From Muribaculaceae bacterium Isolate-002 (NCI) (GTDB lineage Bacteria; Bacteroidota; Bacteroidia; Bacteroidales; Muribaculaceae): DNA of 42,420 nucleotides. Under the pieces are notes generated by a model, which made no database searches, was not told the origin of the DNA, and saw nothing but the letters and a program-made list of their open reading frames with translations. The position numbers and the translations under genes are program-made. Below are positions 33,203 through 39,891 of this stretch, in pieces; the stretch's first letter is position 1, and each line of letters starts with the position of its first letter. The stretch spans positions 1 through 42,420 of the forward strand of contig SCEG01000026.1 in the NCBI GenBank assembly GCA_004102805.1, read 5' to 3'.

Positions 33203-33841
33203 ATGAACAAGTATCATCAGATTCTCTCCAAGGTGCTTGACGAGGGCAGACACCAGTCGAACCGCAAGGGCGACATCATCTATCTTATCAACGAGCAGTT
33301 ATCCCTCACCCCTTCCGACCTGCTCGATATTTTCGAGAGCCACGGCATAGCCCGCAAGAAGCTCCGCAGCGAACTGTCGCTCTTCATGAGCGGCGAGAGG
33401 CAGACGGAGAAGTATCGCGAGGCGGGCATCAACTGGTGGGATTATTGCGGCCCGGTACTGGTCAACTCCTACCCCACCTACTTTGAGAAACTCCCGCCGC
33501 TAATTGAGCGCATCAACCGGGAGAAACGCTCTTCAAAAAATTACGTCCTGTTCCTGGGCGCGACCGGCGCGGAGTCCAACCAGCAGCCCTGCCTCTCGCT
33601 CATTCAGTTTCAGATCGACAATGGCGAGCTGGTGCTGACCGCCTACCAGCGCAGCTCAGACGCCAACCTCGGACTCCCCGCCGACATCTACCATCTCTAT
33701 CTCATTGCCCGGCAGATTGACCTGCCCCTGCGCTCCATCACACTCTTCCTCGGCAATGTCCACATATATTCCAACAACATCGACCGCACCCGGGCCCTGC
33801 TTGCCGGCGACGACGGCGTTAAATTCGAGCTGAACGTATGA
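33203..33841 (+). CDS. Divergent thymidylate-synthase-family protein (dCMP hydroxymethylase-like?)
   Basis: At 212 residues it aligns by eye along most of ThyA: YHQILSKVLDEGRHQSNRKG at the N-terminus, ELSLFMSG, catalytic-Cys motif QQPCL (C130; ThyA has PCH), AYQRSSDANLGLP (149-159), and GNVHIYSN (184-191). Changes: the YGxQWR and double-Arg phosphate segments are altered, the His after Cys is Leu, and the C-terminal part is missing. The residue equivalent to E. coli ThyA N177 is D161. In T4 dCMP hydroxymethylase an Asp there selects cytosine nucleotides. The protein may act on dCMP, or have lost activity. It overlaps the methyltransferase by four bases. Confidence 0.78.
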   Translation: MNKYHQILSKVLDEGRHQSNRKGDIIYLINEQLSLTPSDLLDIFESHGIARKKLRSELSLFMSGERQTEKYREAGINWWDYCGPVLVNSYPTYFEKLPPLIERINREKRSSKNYVLFLGATGAESNQQPCLSLIQFQIDNGELVLTAYQRSSDANLGLPADIYHLYLIARQIDLPLRSITLFLGNVHIYSNNIDRTRALLAGDDGVKFELNV

Positions 33842-34698
33842 GCCGCATGTATCTATCGGCGCCACTCCCTTTCGTGGGGCAGAAGCGCATGTTCGCCCGC
33901 CACTTTGCCGAGGTGGCACGCCAATACCCCGAGGACTCAATATTCGTTGACCTTTTTGGTGGCAGCGGCCTGCTGTCGCACATAGCCAAGCACGTCCACC
34001 CGGGGGCAAGGGTGATTTATAATGATTTCGACAATTACCGGTTCCGCCTCCTGAATATCAGGCGGACCAATGCGCTGCTCGACCAGATCCGTCCAATCGC
34101 CTCGCGCTTCGGCCGCCATAAGGCCATCACAGGTGAGGCGCGCGAGGAAGTGTTCGCGCTGCTTGAGCAGGAGGAACGTGAACATGGCTACCTCGACTTC
34201 ATCACACTGTCATCATCACTGTTGTTCTCGATGAAGTACAAGCTGAGCATCGACGGCATGCGCAAGGAGGCTCTATATAATAATGTGCGGAAAGCCCCCT
34301 ACCCGGACTTCACCGACTACCTCGAGGGGCTTGAGATTGAGTCGTGCGACTACCGGGAACTGTTCGAGCGTTTCAAGGATGTGCCGGGAGTGGTGTTCCT
34401 GGTTGACCCGCCATATCTATCCACCGATGTCGGCACCTACCGCATGTACTGGAGACTCGCCGACTACCTCGATGTACTGTCAGTGCTGCCGGGACACAAT
34501 TTCATCTACTTCACCTCGGAGAAGTCATCCATCACGGAGCTCTGTGAATGGATGGGCCGCAATCCCAACCTCGGCAATCCTTTCGAGAATTGCCTCCGGC
34601 GCGAGTTCAATGCCACAATGAACTACTCAGCCAAATACACCGACATCATGCTTTACACCGACCCTTCCTCCTCAAATATCCTGCCGGACGCCGTGTGA
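33838..34698 (+). CDS. Dam-type (D12) DNA adenine N6-methyltransferase
   Basis: This 286-residue alpha-class methyltransferase transfers methyl from SAM to adenine N6. It has the FVGQKRM start (12-18), SAM-binding FVDLFGGSG (36-44), and catalytic DPPY (190-193) followed by LSTDVGTY. The order FVGxK, FGGSG, DPPY is that of the D12 (Dam, DpnM) class. The recognition site cannot be read from sequence. With no restriction gene nearby it is likely a solitary phage methylase for protection against host restriction or for regulation. It shares an operon with the thymidylate-synthase-like gene. Confidence 0.92.
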   Translation: MSRMYLSAPLPFVGQKRMFARHFAEVARQYPEDSIFVDLFGGSGLLSHIAKHVHPGARVIYNDFDNYRFRLLNIRRTNALLDQIRPIASRFGRHKAITGEAREEVFALLEQEEREHGYLDFITLSSSLLFSMKYKLSIDGMRKEALYNNVRKAPYPDFTDYLEGLEIESCDYRELFERFKDVPGVVFLVDPPYLSTDVGTYRMYWRLADYLDVLSVLPGHNFIYFTSEKSSITELCEWMGRNPNLGNPFENCLRREFNATMNYSAKYTDIMLYTDPSSSNILPDAV

Positions 34699-34725
34699 GC
34701 CGCACACGCGCCCACTGTCGCAAAA

Positions 34726-34765
34726 GAGAGCCGCTACCCGATAAAGGTAACGGCTCTCTGCTTTT
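34726..34765. terminator. Terminator between convergent operons
   Basis: GAGAGCCGCTACC (34726-34738) pairs with GGTAACGGCTCTC (34746-34758) with one mismatch, and TTTT lies at 34762-34765. Flanking AAAA at 34722-34725 makes it work on both strands. It separates the rightward methylase operon from the leftward early operon. Confidence 0.85.
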
Positions 34766-34790
34766 GTCGCGACACGGCGCGTTTATGGGG

Positions 34791-35207
34791 CTATTTGTCA
34801 AGACTACGTATGCCGACACATGTGTAGGTCTCGATGTTCTCTACTATCTCCTCGTGGTTGTGGTTGGTGGCGGACGCGGCAAGGTCAAACTCACCGAATG
34901 TCCCACCCTCCATGTTAGCGAGTACCCGGTGGATTCTGTGCAACAGTTGGAACTGCTCCACGTTGCTCTCGGCAGTCCAATCGGTCACGACATGGAGATT
35001 GACAGTGACCGCACCACGATACTCCAGCCCATGCACAACGGGGTTCCACTGTATGGGAGCAAACTCTATGAACACTGCCGGACGCCCCCATGCGGTTTCC
35101 TGCTCGATGAATTCCACATTGTGGTTCCAAAGATCGATGTGCTTGATCATGGGAATGTCACTGAGATGCCTTTTAATGGCATTATATAATTCTTCTCTTA
35201 CTGTCAT
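34791..35207 (-). CDS. Tail-terminator / head-tail completion protein candidate
   Basis: This 138-residue protein resembles small tail completion proteins: a helical N-terminus (MTVREELYNAIKRHLSDIP), a central beta strand pair (WGRPAVFIEFAPIQW, RGAVTVNLHVVTDW), and a helix-rich LLHRIHRVLANMEG. It is the last gene of the leftward early transcript and overlaps the gpG-like gene by four bases. Mu places its gpG homologue among head genes, so this pair is displaced into the early block. Confidence 0.6.
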   Translation of the reverse strand: MTVREELYNAIKRHLSDIPMIKHIDLWNHNVEFIEQETAWGRPAVFIEFAPIQWNPVVHGLEYRGAVTVNLHVVTDWTAESNVEQFQLLHRIHRVLANMEGGTFGEFDLAASATNHNHEEIVENIETYTCVGIRSLDK

Positions 35208-35767
35208 TTAATGTTGAAATCTATGTCGTTGATATAGTCTGTGAGGTTTTCCTCGATGATTTCCCGGACTGCGGCCTCGACCTCCGGCGATGTGCCGAGG
35301 AATTGCCGCTTGGGAATTTTGATTGTGGCCCCGACCTTCATGAGCGCCATCGCCTTCCAGAAATCAGCCTCCGTGCCGAGCTGACGGTTGCGTTTGTCGT
35401 TACGCATGGAGCCGTCTTTTTTTCGGCCGAAGGAGCCGGTGGCCGAATAATATTTGTACCAGAAGAAGCGTTTCATCTTGGCGGTGACCTTTATCGCGCC
35501 TCCCTCGTTGTGAATGGCGGCATAGGGTTCTGTCGTGTAGAAGGTGATGCTGTTGTCGGTGGTCCGGCTCGTGATGCTCTGCCGGAGTCGACCGGAATCC
35601 ACCAGGATATGGCCACCCGGGCGTGTGGGACTTTTGCGACGCGCCCAGGCCTGCGTGAAGAATGCCTGGCGCTCGAAGTTCTCGTCAAACTCCTCGCCGA
35701 GCTCCACCTGAATGTCCTTGAGGATGCGCCGGAATACTGTCTTTACCTGACTGTCAATGTCACTCAT
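35204..35767 (-). CDS. Mu gpG-like virion morphogenesis protein
   Basis: This protein is about 187 residues from ATG 35767 (MSDIDSQVKTVFRRILKDIQ). It has the style of the phage virion morphogenesis family (Mu gpG): HILVDSGRLRQSITSRTTDN, TTEPYAAIHNEGGAIKV, and a C-terminal RQFLGTSPEVEAAVREIIEE. Longer starts to 35845 add a basic, low-sense extension and would cover the upstream gene more deeply. It overlaps the small HTH gene by 8 bases. Confidence 0.8.
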   Translation of the reverse strand: MSDIDSQVKTVFRRILKDIQVELGEEFDENFERQAFFTQAWARRKSPTRPGGHILVDSGRLRQSITSRTTDNSITFYTTEPYAAIHNEGGAIKVTAKMKRFFWYKYYSATGSFGRKKDGSMRNDKRNRQLGTEADFWKAMALMKVGATIKIPKRQFLGTSPEVEAAVREIIEENLTDYINDIDFNIK

Positions 35768-36020
35768 TTTCGTTGTCTTTTGGCGGGTCTTCATCGGCAA
35801 AGTCAAAAAGGCTTGGCACGTTCGACGCCACGACCGGGTTTTCAAGCCCTGCCGTGGCGTTCATTATGTTATAGAAGGTGCGCTCGCTGATGAAATAAAC
35901 CGGATATATGTACCTGCGCCATATCTCCCGGTTTGACAACCCGCTTCTTGCGTGCTGGTCATATATCCGGTTTATGCCCTCGACGCGCTTCCTGTATGAC
36001 ATGCCGCGCGTTTTTGCCAT
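35760..36020 (-). CDS. Small HTH-like protein (Mor-type candidate)
   Basis: This 86-residue protein has a basic N-terminus (MAKTRGMSYRKRVEGINRIY) and a predicted HTH (GLSNREIWRRYIYPVYFISERTFYNIM) reminiscent of Mor-type or recombination-directionality regulators, then an acidic tail (FADEDPPKDNENE). It sits late in the early operon, where Mu has mor. Its job as a middle or late activator is an inference. Confidence 0.6.
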   Translation of the reverse strand: MAKTRGMSYRKRVEGINRIYDQHARSGLSNREIWRRYIYPVYFISERTFYNIMNATAGLENPVVASNVPSLFDFADEDPPKDNENE

Positions 36021-36029
36021 TGCTTCAGA

Positions 36030-36221
36030 TCATCGTTTATGGGTTCTTGGTTTATATGGTCTGATGTCAAGGACGGTCTCGCTGCTCACAGTCACGCGGC
36101 CGCTCCCCTCGCACTGGAGGCAGGTGTGAAACTCGCCTCCCTCATCTCCTGCCACCCTGCCGGTGCCTTTGCAGACGCGGCAGATGGCGATTTTCGGTGG
36201 ATGCACTATCTCTCTTTTCAT
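36030..36221 (-). CDS. Small DnaJ-type zinc-finger protein
   Basis: This 63-residue protein is dominated by two CxxCxGxG-type repeats: CRVCKGTGRV and CLQCEGSGRV, the zinc-binding module of DnaJ/HSP40, without a J domain. A second such protein lies at 37638. It may bind RNA, DNA or a partner protein. The function is unknown. Confidence 0.75.
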   Translation of the reverse strand: MKREIVHPPKIAICRVCKGTGRVAGDEGGEFHTCLQCEGSGRVTVSSETVLDIRPYKPRTHKR

Positions 36222-36233
36222 GGCTCGATGATT

Positions 36234-36887
36234 TCAGTCCACTGCGGTCATGTCAAGAGGTATGTATCGCCACGCGCCTTTCTCGTCCTTGTATTCGGCG
36301 CGGATGTAGCGCTTGGTGACGGTGGGCTGGTAGCTTTCCTCGATGATCTTCACTCCCTCGATGAAACGTTCGTCGCCGCTGTCATCGGCCATCTTGCGGA
36401 GCTGGAGCACCTTGCTCGCCTTGATGTTGCCCTGACCGTCTCGGCTCAGCAGCCGAAGCACGGCGTTGACAAGGGCCCGAGAGTTGTCATCTTTGGCGAG
36501 GCTCTCGATGTATTTTTTCACCATCGCTATGCCGTCCTCGACCGTGTCGCGGTAGCCGTCGATGCAGTTGACCCCGAGGGTCAGACGCAGGGTGCTGTCG
36601 GAGGTGGTGAACGTGTGGCTGCGCTGGTCGTCCCTTGTGAGTCCGAGTATCTCGGATTTCATCTTCAGCACGGCATCGAAGTTGCCGAAGATCGTATCCT
36701 TGACCGTCTTGAGAGCCTCGCTCATCTCCCGGAGCTGGGGAATGGCGGTGCGAATCTCGTCATCGACCATGTTCGCATACTCGCCGCGCTGGCGCTTGCG
36801 CTCCTCCGCGGCTCTTTTCTTTTCGTCCTCGGCTTTCCATGCCTCGTAACGCTTCCGCTCTTCAGCGGTCATTGTAACTTGTTCCAT
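36234..36887 (-). CDS. DUF3164 family protein
   Basis: This 217-residue protein belongs to the DUF3164 group common in Mu-like phages. It starts MEQVTMTAEERKRYEAWKAE with a charged coiled coil (RAAEERKRQRGEY). The body has the segments TLRLTLGVNCIDGYRDTVEDG, SRALVNAVLRLLSRDGQGN, QLRKMADDSGDERFIEG and ESYQPTVTKRYIRAEYKDEKG. The biochemical role is not known. It is an early gene in all relatives I recall. Confidence 0.88.
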   Translation of the reverse strand: MEQVTMTAEERKRYEAWKAEDEKKRAAEERKRQRGEYANMVDDEIRTAIPQLREMSEALKTVKDTIFGNFDAVLKMKSEILGLTRDDQRSHTFTTSDSTLRLTLGVNCIDGYRDTVEDGIAMVKKYIESLAKDDNSRALVNAVLRLLSRDGQGNIKASKVLQLRKMADDSGDERFIEGVKIIEESYQPTVTKRYIRAEYKDEKGAWRYIPLDMTAVD

Positions 36888-36924
36888 ACTTTTACTTTTT
36901 ATGGGGTTGTTGTTATGTGGGTTG

Positions 36925-37425
36925 TCAGTTTAGGTCGGGCCGTTGACTGCCGATGTCGATGAGGGTAATCTGAGGCTTTGCTTTCTGCCTGGCAGCCTCG
37001 GCTTCTCGAGCCGCTCTTTTCTCGGCAGCGATGGTGAATCCTCCCTTGCTGTCGATGGCGCGGAGCTTGCGCCGGAGCTGCGGATGCTCATCCGCCGTTA
37101 TCCGGGCGAATTCCTTTCCGGCGATACGCGGGTCAAGGCAGAATCTGTTGATCCGGTTCCAGTCGGTGGTATCGATGCCGGCCTTCTGCATCAGCTTGAG
37201 GGTGGCACTGCGCTCTTTGCGGAGTTCCTCCTTGTACCGGCTCTGCCCCTCGAGGGACTCGCAGCAACGGTCATATTCCTGCCGGGTCATCTCCCGGAGG
37301 CTGTCGGTGCGTCCGTTGGTGAACTGCGACACCATCTGGCGCTTGAAGTCGTCCCGGTCGCCGATGCCGCTCAGCTTGCGGATAGCGGTGTAGAACCGCC
37401 CGAAGTTAGTCACTTGCTGTGCCAT
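36925..37425 (-). CDS. Early protein in the GemA (Mu gp16) position
   Basis: This 166-residue, basic, helical protein has RTDSLREMTRQEYDRCCESL and LMQKAGIDTTDWNRINRFC, which recur in Bacteroidetes transposable phages (from memory). The segment RIAGKEFARITADEHPQLRRKL is also shared. Size and position match GemA-like regulators (Mu gp16 modulates host gene expression and gyrase), but I do not see a clear GemA motif. It overlaps the upstream gene by 20 bases. Confidence 0.65.
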   Translation of the reverse strand: MAQQVTNFGRFYTAIRKLSGIGDRDDFKRQMVSQFTNGRTDSLREMTRQEYDRCCESLEGQSRYKEELRKERSATLKLMQKAGIDTTDWNRINRFCLDPRIAGKEFARITADEHPQLRRKLRAIDSKGGFTIAAEKRAAREAEAARQKAKPQITLIDIGSQRPDLN

Positions 37426-37636
37426 AGTCGGGTTCTATTACTTGGAATCCTCTCATTTTGAGAATGCGCGCCATCAATGATGTTGATGGAAGATACTCGA
37501 ATACACCAAGCGGATACCTTTCCACATACCCGGCCACTGCTTCTTCGGAAGCGTAGTCTATGTTCTCGTTGATGAACCGGGTCTTTTCAGTGCGCCCTAA
37601 TTGTCGGAACACTTTTTCTAATTCTCTATTTGCCAT
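37406..37636 (-). CDS. Hypothetical early protein
   Basis: This 76-residue protein is not recognised. It begins MANRELEKVFRQLGRTEKTRF and ends MRGFQVIEPDYGTASD, and is helical with acidic patches. It overlaps the GemA-position gene by 20 bases, which supports it being translated in the early operon. Confidence 0.6.
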   Translation of the reverse strand: MANRELEKVFRQLGRTEKTRFINENIDYASEEAVAGYVERYPLGVFEYLPSTSLMARILKMRGFQVIEPDYGTASD

Positions 37637-37637
37637 A

Positions 37638-37856
37638 CTAATTTTCGTTATTGGGTTTCCAGTCTATTGTCACCAGCGCAATCACTTCGCCGGTCCCCTG
37701 ACAGTCGGGGCAAGGCTCCGTTTCCGGCTCCTGTTGGTTGGTATGGAACCACCCGCGCCCGTTACAATAGGGGCAGACCATCGGGCGGGTGCAGAATGCC
37801 TCCTTGCGGATTCTGCCGCTTGGTTCCAGGATCAATATTTCTTTTCTCTGGCTCAT
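37638..37856 (-). CDS. Small zinc-finger protein, DnaJ type
   Basis: This 72-residue protein has CPYCNGRGWF and CPDCQGTGEV, two CxxCxGxG knuckles separated by a Glu/Gln-rich linker (HTNQQEPETEP). It is similar in plan to the 63-residue protein at 36030, so the phage holds two copies of this module. Its stop lies one base before the start of the next early gene. Confidence 0.72.
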   Translation of the reverse strand: MSQRKEILILEPSGRIRKEAFCTRPMVCPYCNGRGWFHTNQQEPETEPCPDCQGTGEVIALVTIDWKPNNEN

Positions 37857-37857
37857 G

Positions 37858-38484
37858 TCACACCGGGTTGTTTGTTGTTTTCAAAATTCCTTCTTCCCAC
37901 ACAGGGTAATAGACTCCGGCCTCGGGGGTAAATCGGCCCTGGCAGTATGCCTTGTAACCTGCGACCCTTACCTTCACGCCGGCGTAATACTTGAGGCGTT
38001 TGGCGGGCTTGCCCATCGGCTGTCCTTTGTCCTCCTGGCTGATGAAGATGAAGCATTTCCGAGGGAAGCGTTCTATCAGGGCTATGGTCTCGGGGTATTC
38101 CCACTCGACTTTCTGAAAGCTGTCGATGATGATGAACTTCGGACTCTTGGCCCGGCGCAGTCTCTCGGTCAGCTCCTCGATGGTGTCGGTGGTGGCGATG
38201 CGGAAACGTCCCTGGACGTCTTTCACCCTGAACCGAGCGAGACGCTGCTGAAACGACTGGCTAACGCCTTCCTCGTAGCTCATGTAGAGCGTCGTGCCGT
38301 ATTCGCAGAGCTTCTTCGCAAGCTGCATCACGAAACTGCTCTTGCCGGCGGCAGAGGGGCCGTGGATGAGCCATGTGGCGTTTATCTCCGGGTGACCGAA
38401 GGCACGGGCCCATTCGCCGTCCCACTGGAGGGTGGCGTAGGTCTTGGCAAGCACCTCTTTCGGACTGTACGCTCTTTTTGGCAT
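37858..38484 (-). CDS. RecA/KaiC-fold ATPase
   Basis: This 208-residue P-loop ATPase has Walker A HGPSAAGKSS (41-50) and Walker B FIIIDS (117-122, D121), with MSYEEGVSQSFQQRLARF between, as in RadA/KaiC-type single-domain ATPases. It could be a recombination mediator or helicase loader acting on phage DNA. In Mu-like phages an ATPase beside MuB is not universal, and I place no specific reaction on it. Confidence 0.85.
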   Translation of the reverse strand: MPKRAYSPKEVLAKTYATLQWDGEWARAFGHPEINATWLIHGPSAAGKSSFVMQLAKKLCEYGTTLYMSYEEGVSQSFQQRLARFRVKDVQGRFRIATTDTIEELTERLRRAKSPKFIIIDSFQKVEWEYPETIALIERFPRKCFIFISQEDKGQPMGKPAKRLKYYAGVKVRVAGYKAYCQGRFTPEAGVYYPVWEEGILKTTNNPV

Positions 38485-38486
38485 GG

Positions 38487-38735
38487 TTATTCATCTTTAA
38501 GTGGTTTCGCTTGCAAGGCAGTCACTAACAGTTCTGCGGCATTCACCGCTGCTATAGCTGCCGCTGCAAGTTGTTCTTTTCCGTCACAAGGAAGCCGGAT
38601 ACTGTTCTCCAGTATCAGAGGATAGATTTCCTTGGCTATCTCATAGCGGCGCTGCTCCCAATCAATCTCGCCGCTCTGGAGTCGGCGTCCCATGCGGATC
38701 ACTGTCTCCATATATTGTTTTTCAATCACTGTCAT
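38487..38735 (-). CDS. Hypothetical early protein
   Basis: This 82-residue helical protein (MTVIEKQYMETVIRMGRRLQ at the N-terminus, AAAAIAAVNAAELLVTALQA near the C-terminus) is not recognised. It starts seven bases after its upstream neighbour and ends two bases before the ATPase, so it is part of the early operon. Confidence 0.65.
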   Translation of the reverse strand: MTVIEKQYMETVIRMGRRLQSGEIDWEQRRYEIAKEIYPLILENSIRLPCDGKEQLAAAAIAAVNAAELLVTALQAKPLKDE

Positions 38736-38742
38736 ATTCTTC

Positions 38743-38997
38743 TTATTTTTTTGCGTTTACATAACACCATCCAAGCAGACGGTTGAAAGGAAGGGCTATC
38801 CCATGAATAGTTCCGAACACTCCGAAGTCACCGTCCTCATCGACCTCACCGTCAGAATATCCTTCATAGACTTTGAAATCGGACATTACAAACCGAGCCT
38901 TTCGGTTCCTGTCTATCTTCGCGAATGCTCCGGGCGATTTCAGCACCCGACGGCTCCCATCAGCGAAATTCACTTTTATTTTTACGGTGTCCATCAT
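38743..38997 (-). CDS. Hypothetical early protein
   Basis: This 84-residue protein is not recognised. It is beta-rich (TVKIKVNFADGSRRVLKSPG) with an acidic loop (YSDGEVDEDGDFGVFG) and a C-terminal LGWCYVNAKK. It overlaps the MuB-like gene by four bases and is probably translationally coupled to it. Confidence 0.65.
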   Translation of the reverse strand: MMDTVKIKVNFADGSRRVLKSPGAFAKIDRNRKARFVMSDFKVYEGYSDGEVDEDGDFGVFGTIHGIALPFNRLLGWCYVNAKK

Positions 38998-39866
38998 TGC
39001 CTTTTAAGTTTTTCGATTTCAGTATATACCCGCCGCAGACCGCCGCCGCTCTTGCGGACTATCAGGGCGATGTCCGCGCCCTCCGGCGCGTTGACCTTGG
39101 CCACGATGCGCGCCTGTTCGTGGAGAAACGCTTTGCGGTCGTTGGCCTCGTCCGGCACCACCTTGGAGTAGCGGTCGCCGAACCTGCTCAGCATCTCGGT
39201 GTAGCCCACCTTCTTGCATTCTATGGAGCGGTTGATTTTTTCCTTGAGTCCGTCGGCTCCCATCATGTACCAGCCGCAGCAGCGCTCTGTGGCGTTCCAC
39301 AGTGCCTTGAGTTCAAGGAAGGCCTCATACTGGAGGTCACCGGCCTCATCAAGTATCACGAGAGGGTTGTCGATACCGCGCAGGTAATACACAAGGTCAT
39401 CGTAGACATCGGCGTAGCGTCCCTTGGCATCCACGCCAAACTCAGCCGCAATCTTGCGTATGAGCTTGAGTTTGGTCTTGACCTGGGAGCAGTCGATATA
39501 GACAGCGTTGCGGTGGTTCTGCACATAGCACCGGGCGGTGAAGGTCTTTCCGATGTTCGGAAGATCGCAGAGTATGCCGCTGAGGCTCGACTGCTGGCAG
39601 AGCTCAAGCTGGGCCGTGATGTACTGGAAGGCCGGGGTGTTGGCCGCCTTCCATTCGATTTCGCCCCGGAGGCTGACGCCCAGCTTGCGGGCGATGCTGA
39701 TCCAGTTGGAGTCGCTGAGCACCCGGTCGGTCTGTCCGTTCTTGACGGCACTGTAGACCGAGGTCGTGATGCCGAGGGAGGAGGCGTGCTTGGCATCGCT
39801 CGGGTAGTTCCGGCGCGCCGCGCTGATCGCCGCCATGATTTTGTTTTTGATTTCCGTTGTAATCAT
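38994..39866 (-). CDS. MuB-like transposition ATPase
   Basis: This 290-residue protein has an N-terminal helix-turn-helix (about 25-60, ITTSVYSAVKNGQTDRVLSD), a P-loop LPNIGKTFTAR (about 98-108), and a Walker B LVILDEAGDLQ. This is the domain order of Mu B, the AAA+ ATPase that coats target DNA, delivers it to MuA and gives transposition target immunity. The C-terminal part resembles the MuB tail. It lies directly after the MuA-like gene in the early operon. Confidence 0.92.
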   Translation of the reverse strand: MITTEIKNKIMAAISAARRNYPSDAKHASSLGITTSVYSAVKNGQTDRVLSDSNWISIARKLGVSLRGEIEWKAANTPAFQYITAQLELCQQSSLSGILCDLPNIGKTFTARCYVQNHRNAVYIDCSQVKTKLKLIRKIAAEFGVDAKGRYADVYDDLVYYLRGIDNPLVILDEAGDLQYEAFLELKALWNATERCCGWYMMGADGLKEKINRSIECKKVGYTEMLSRFGDRYSKVVPDEANDRKAFLHEQARIVAKVNAPEGADIALIVRKSGGGLRRVYTEIEKLKRQ

Positions 39867-39891
39867 ATTCTTACGGTGTTATAATGTCATT

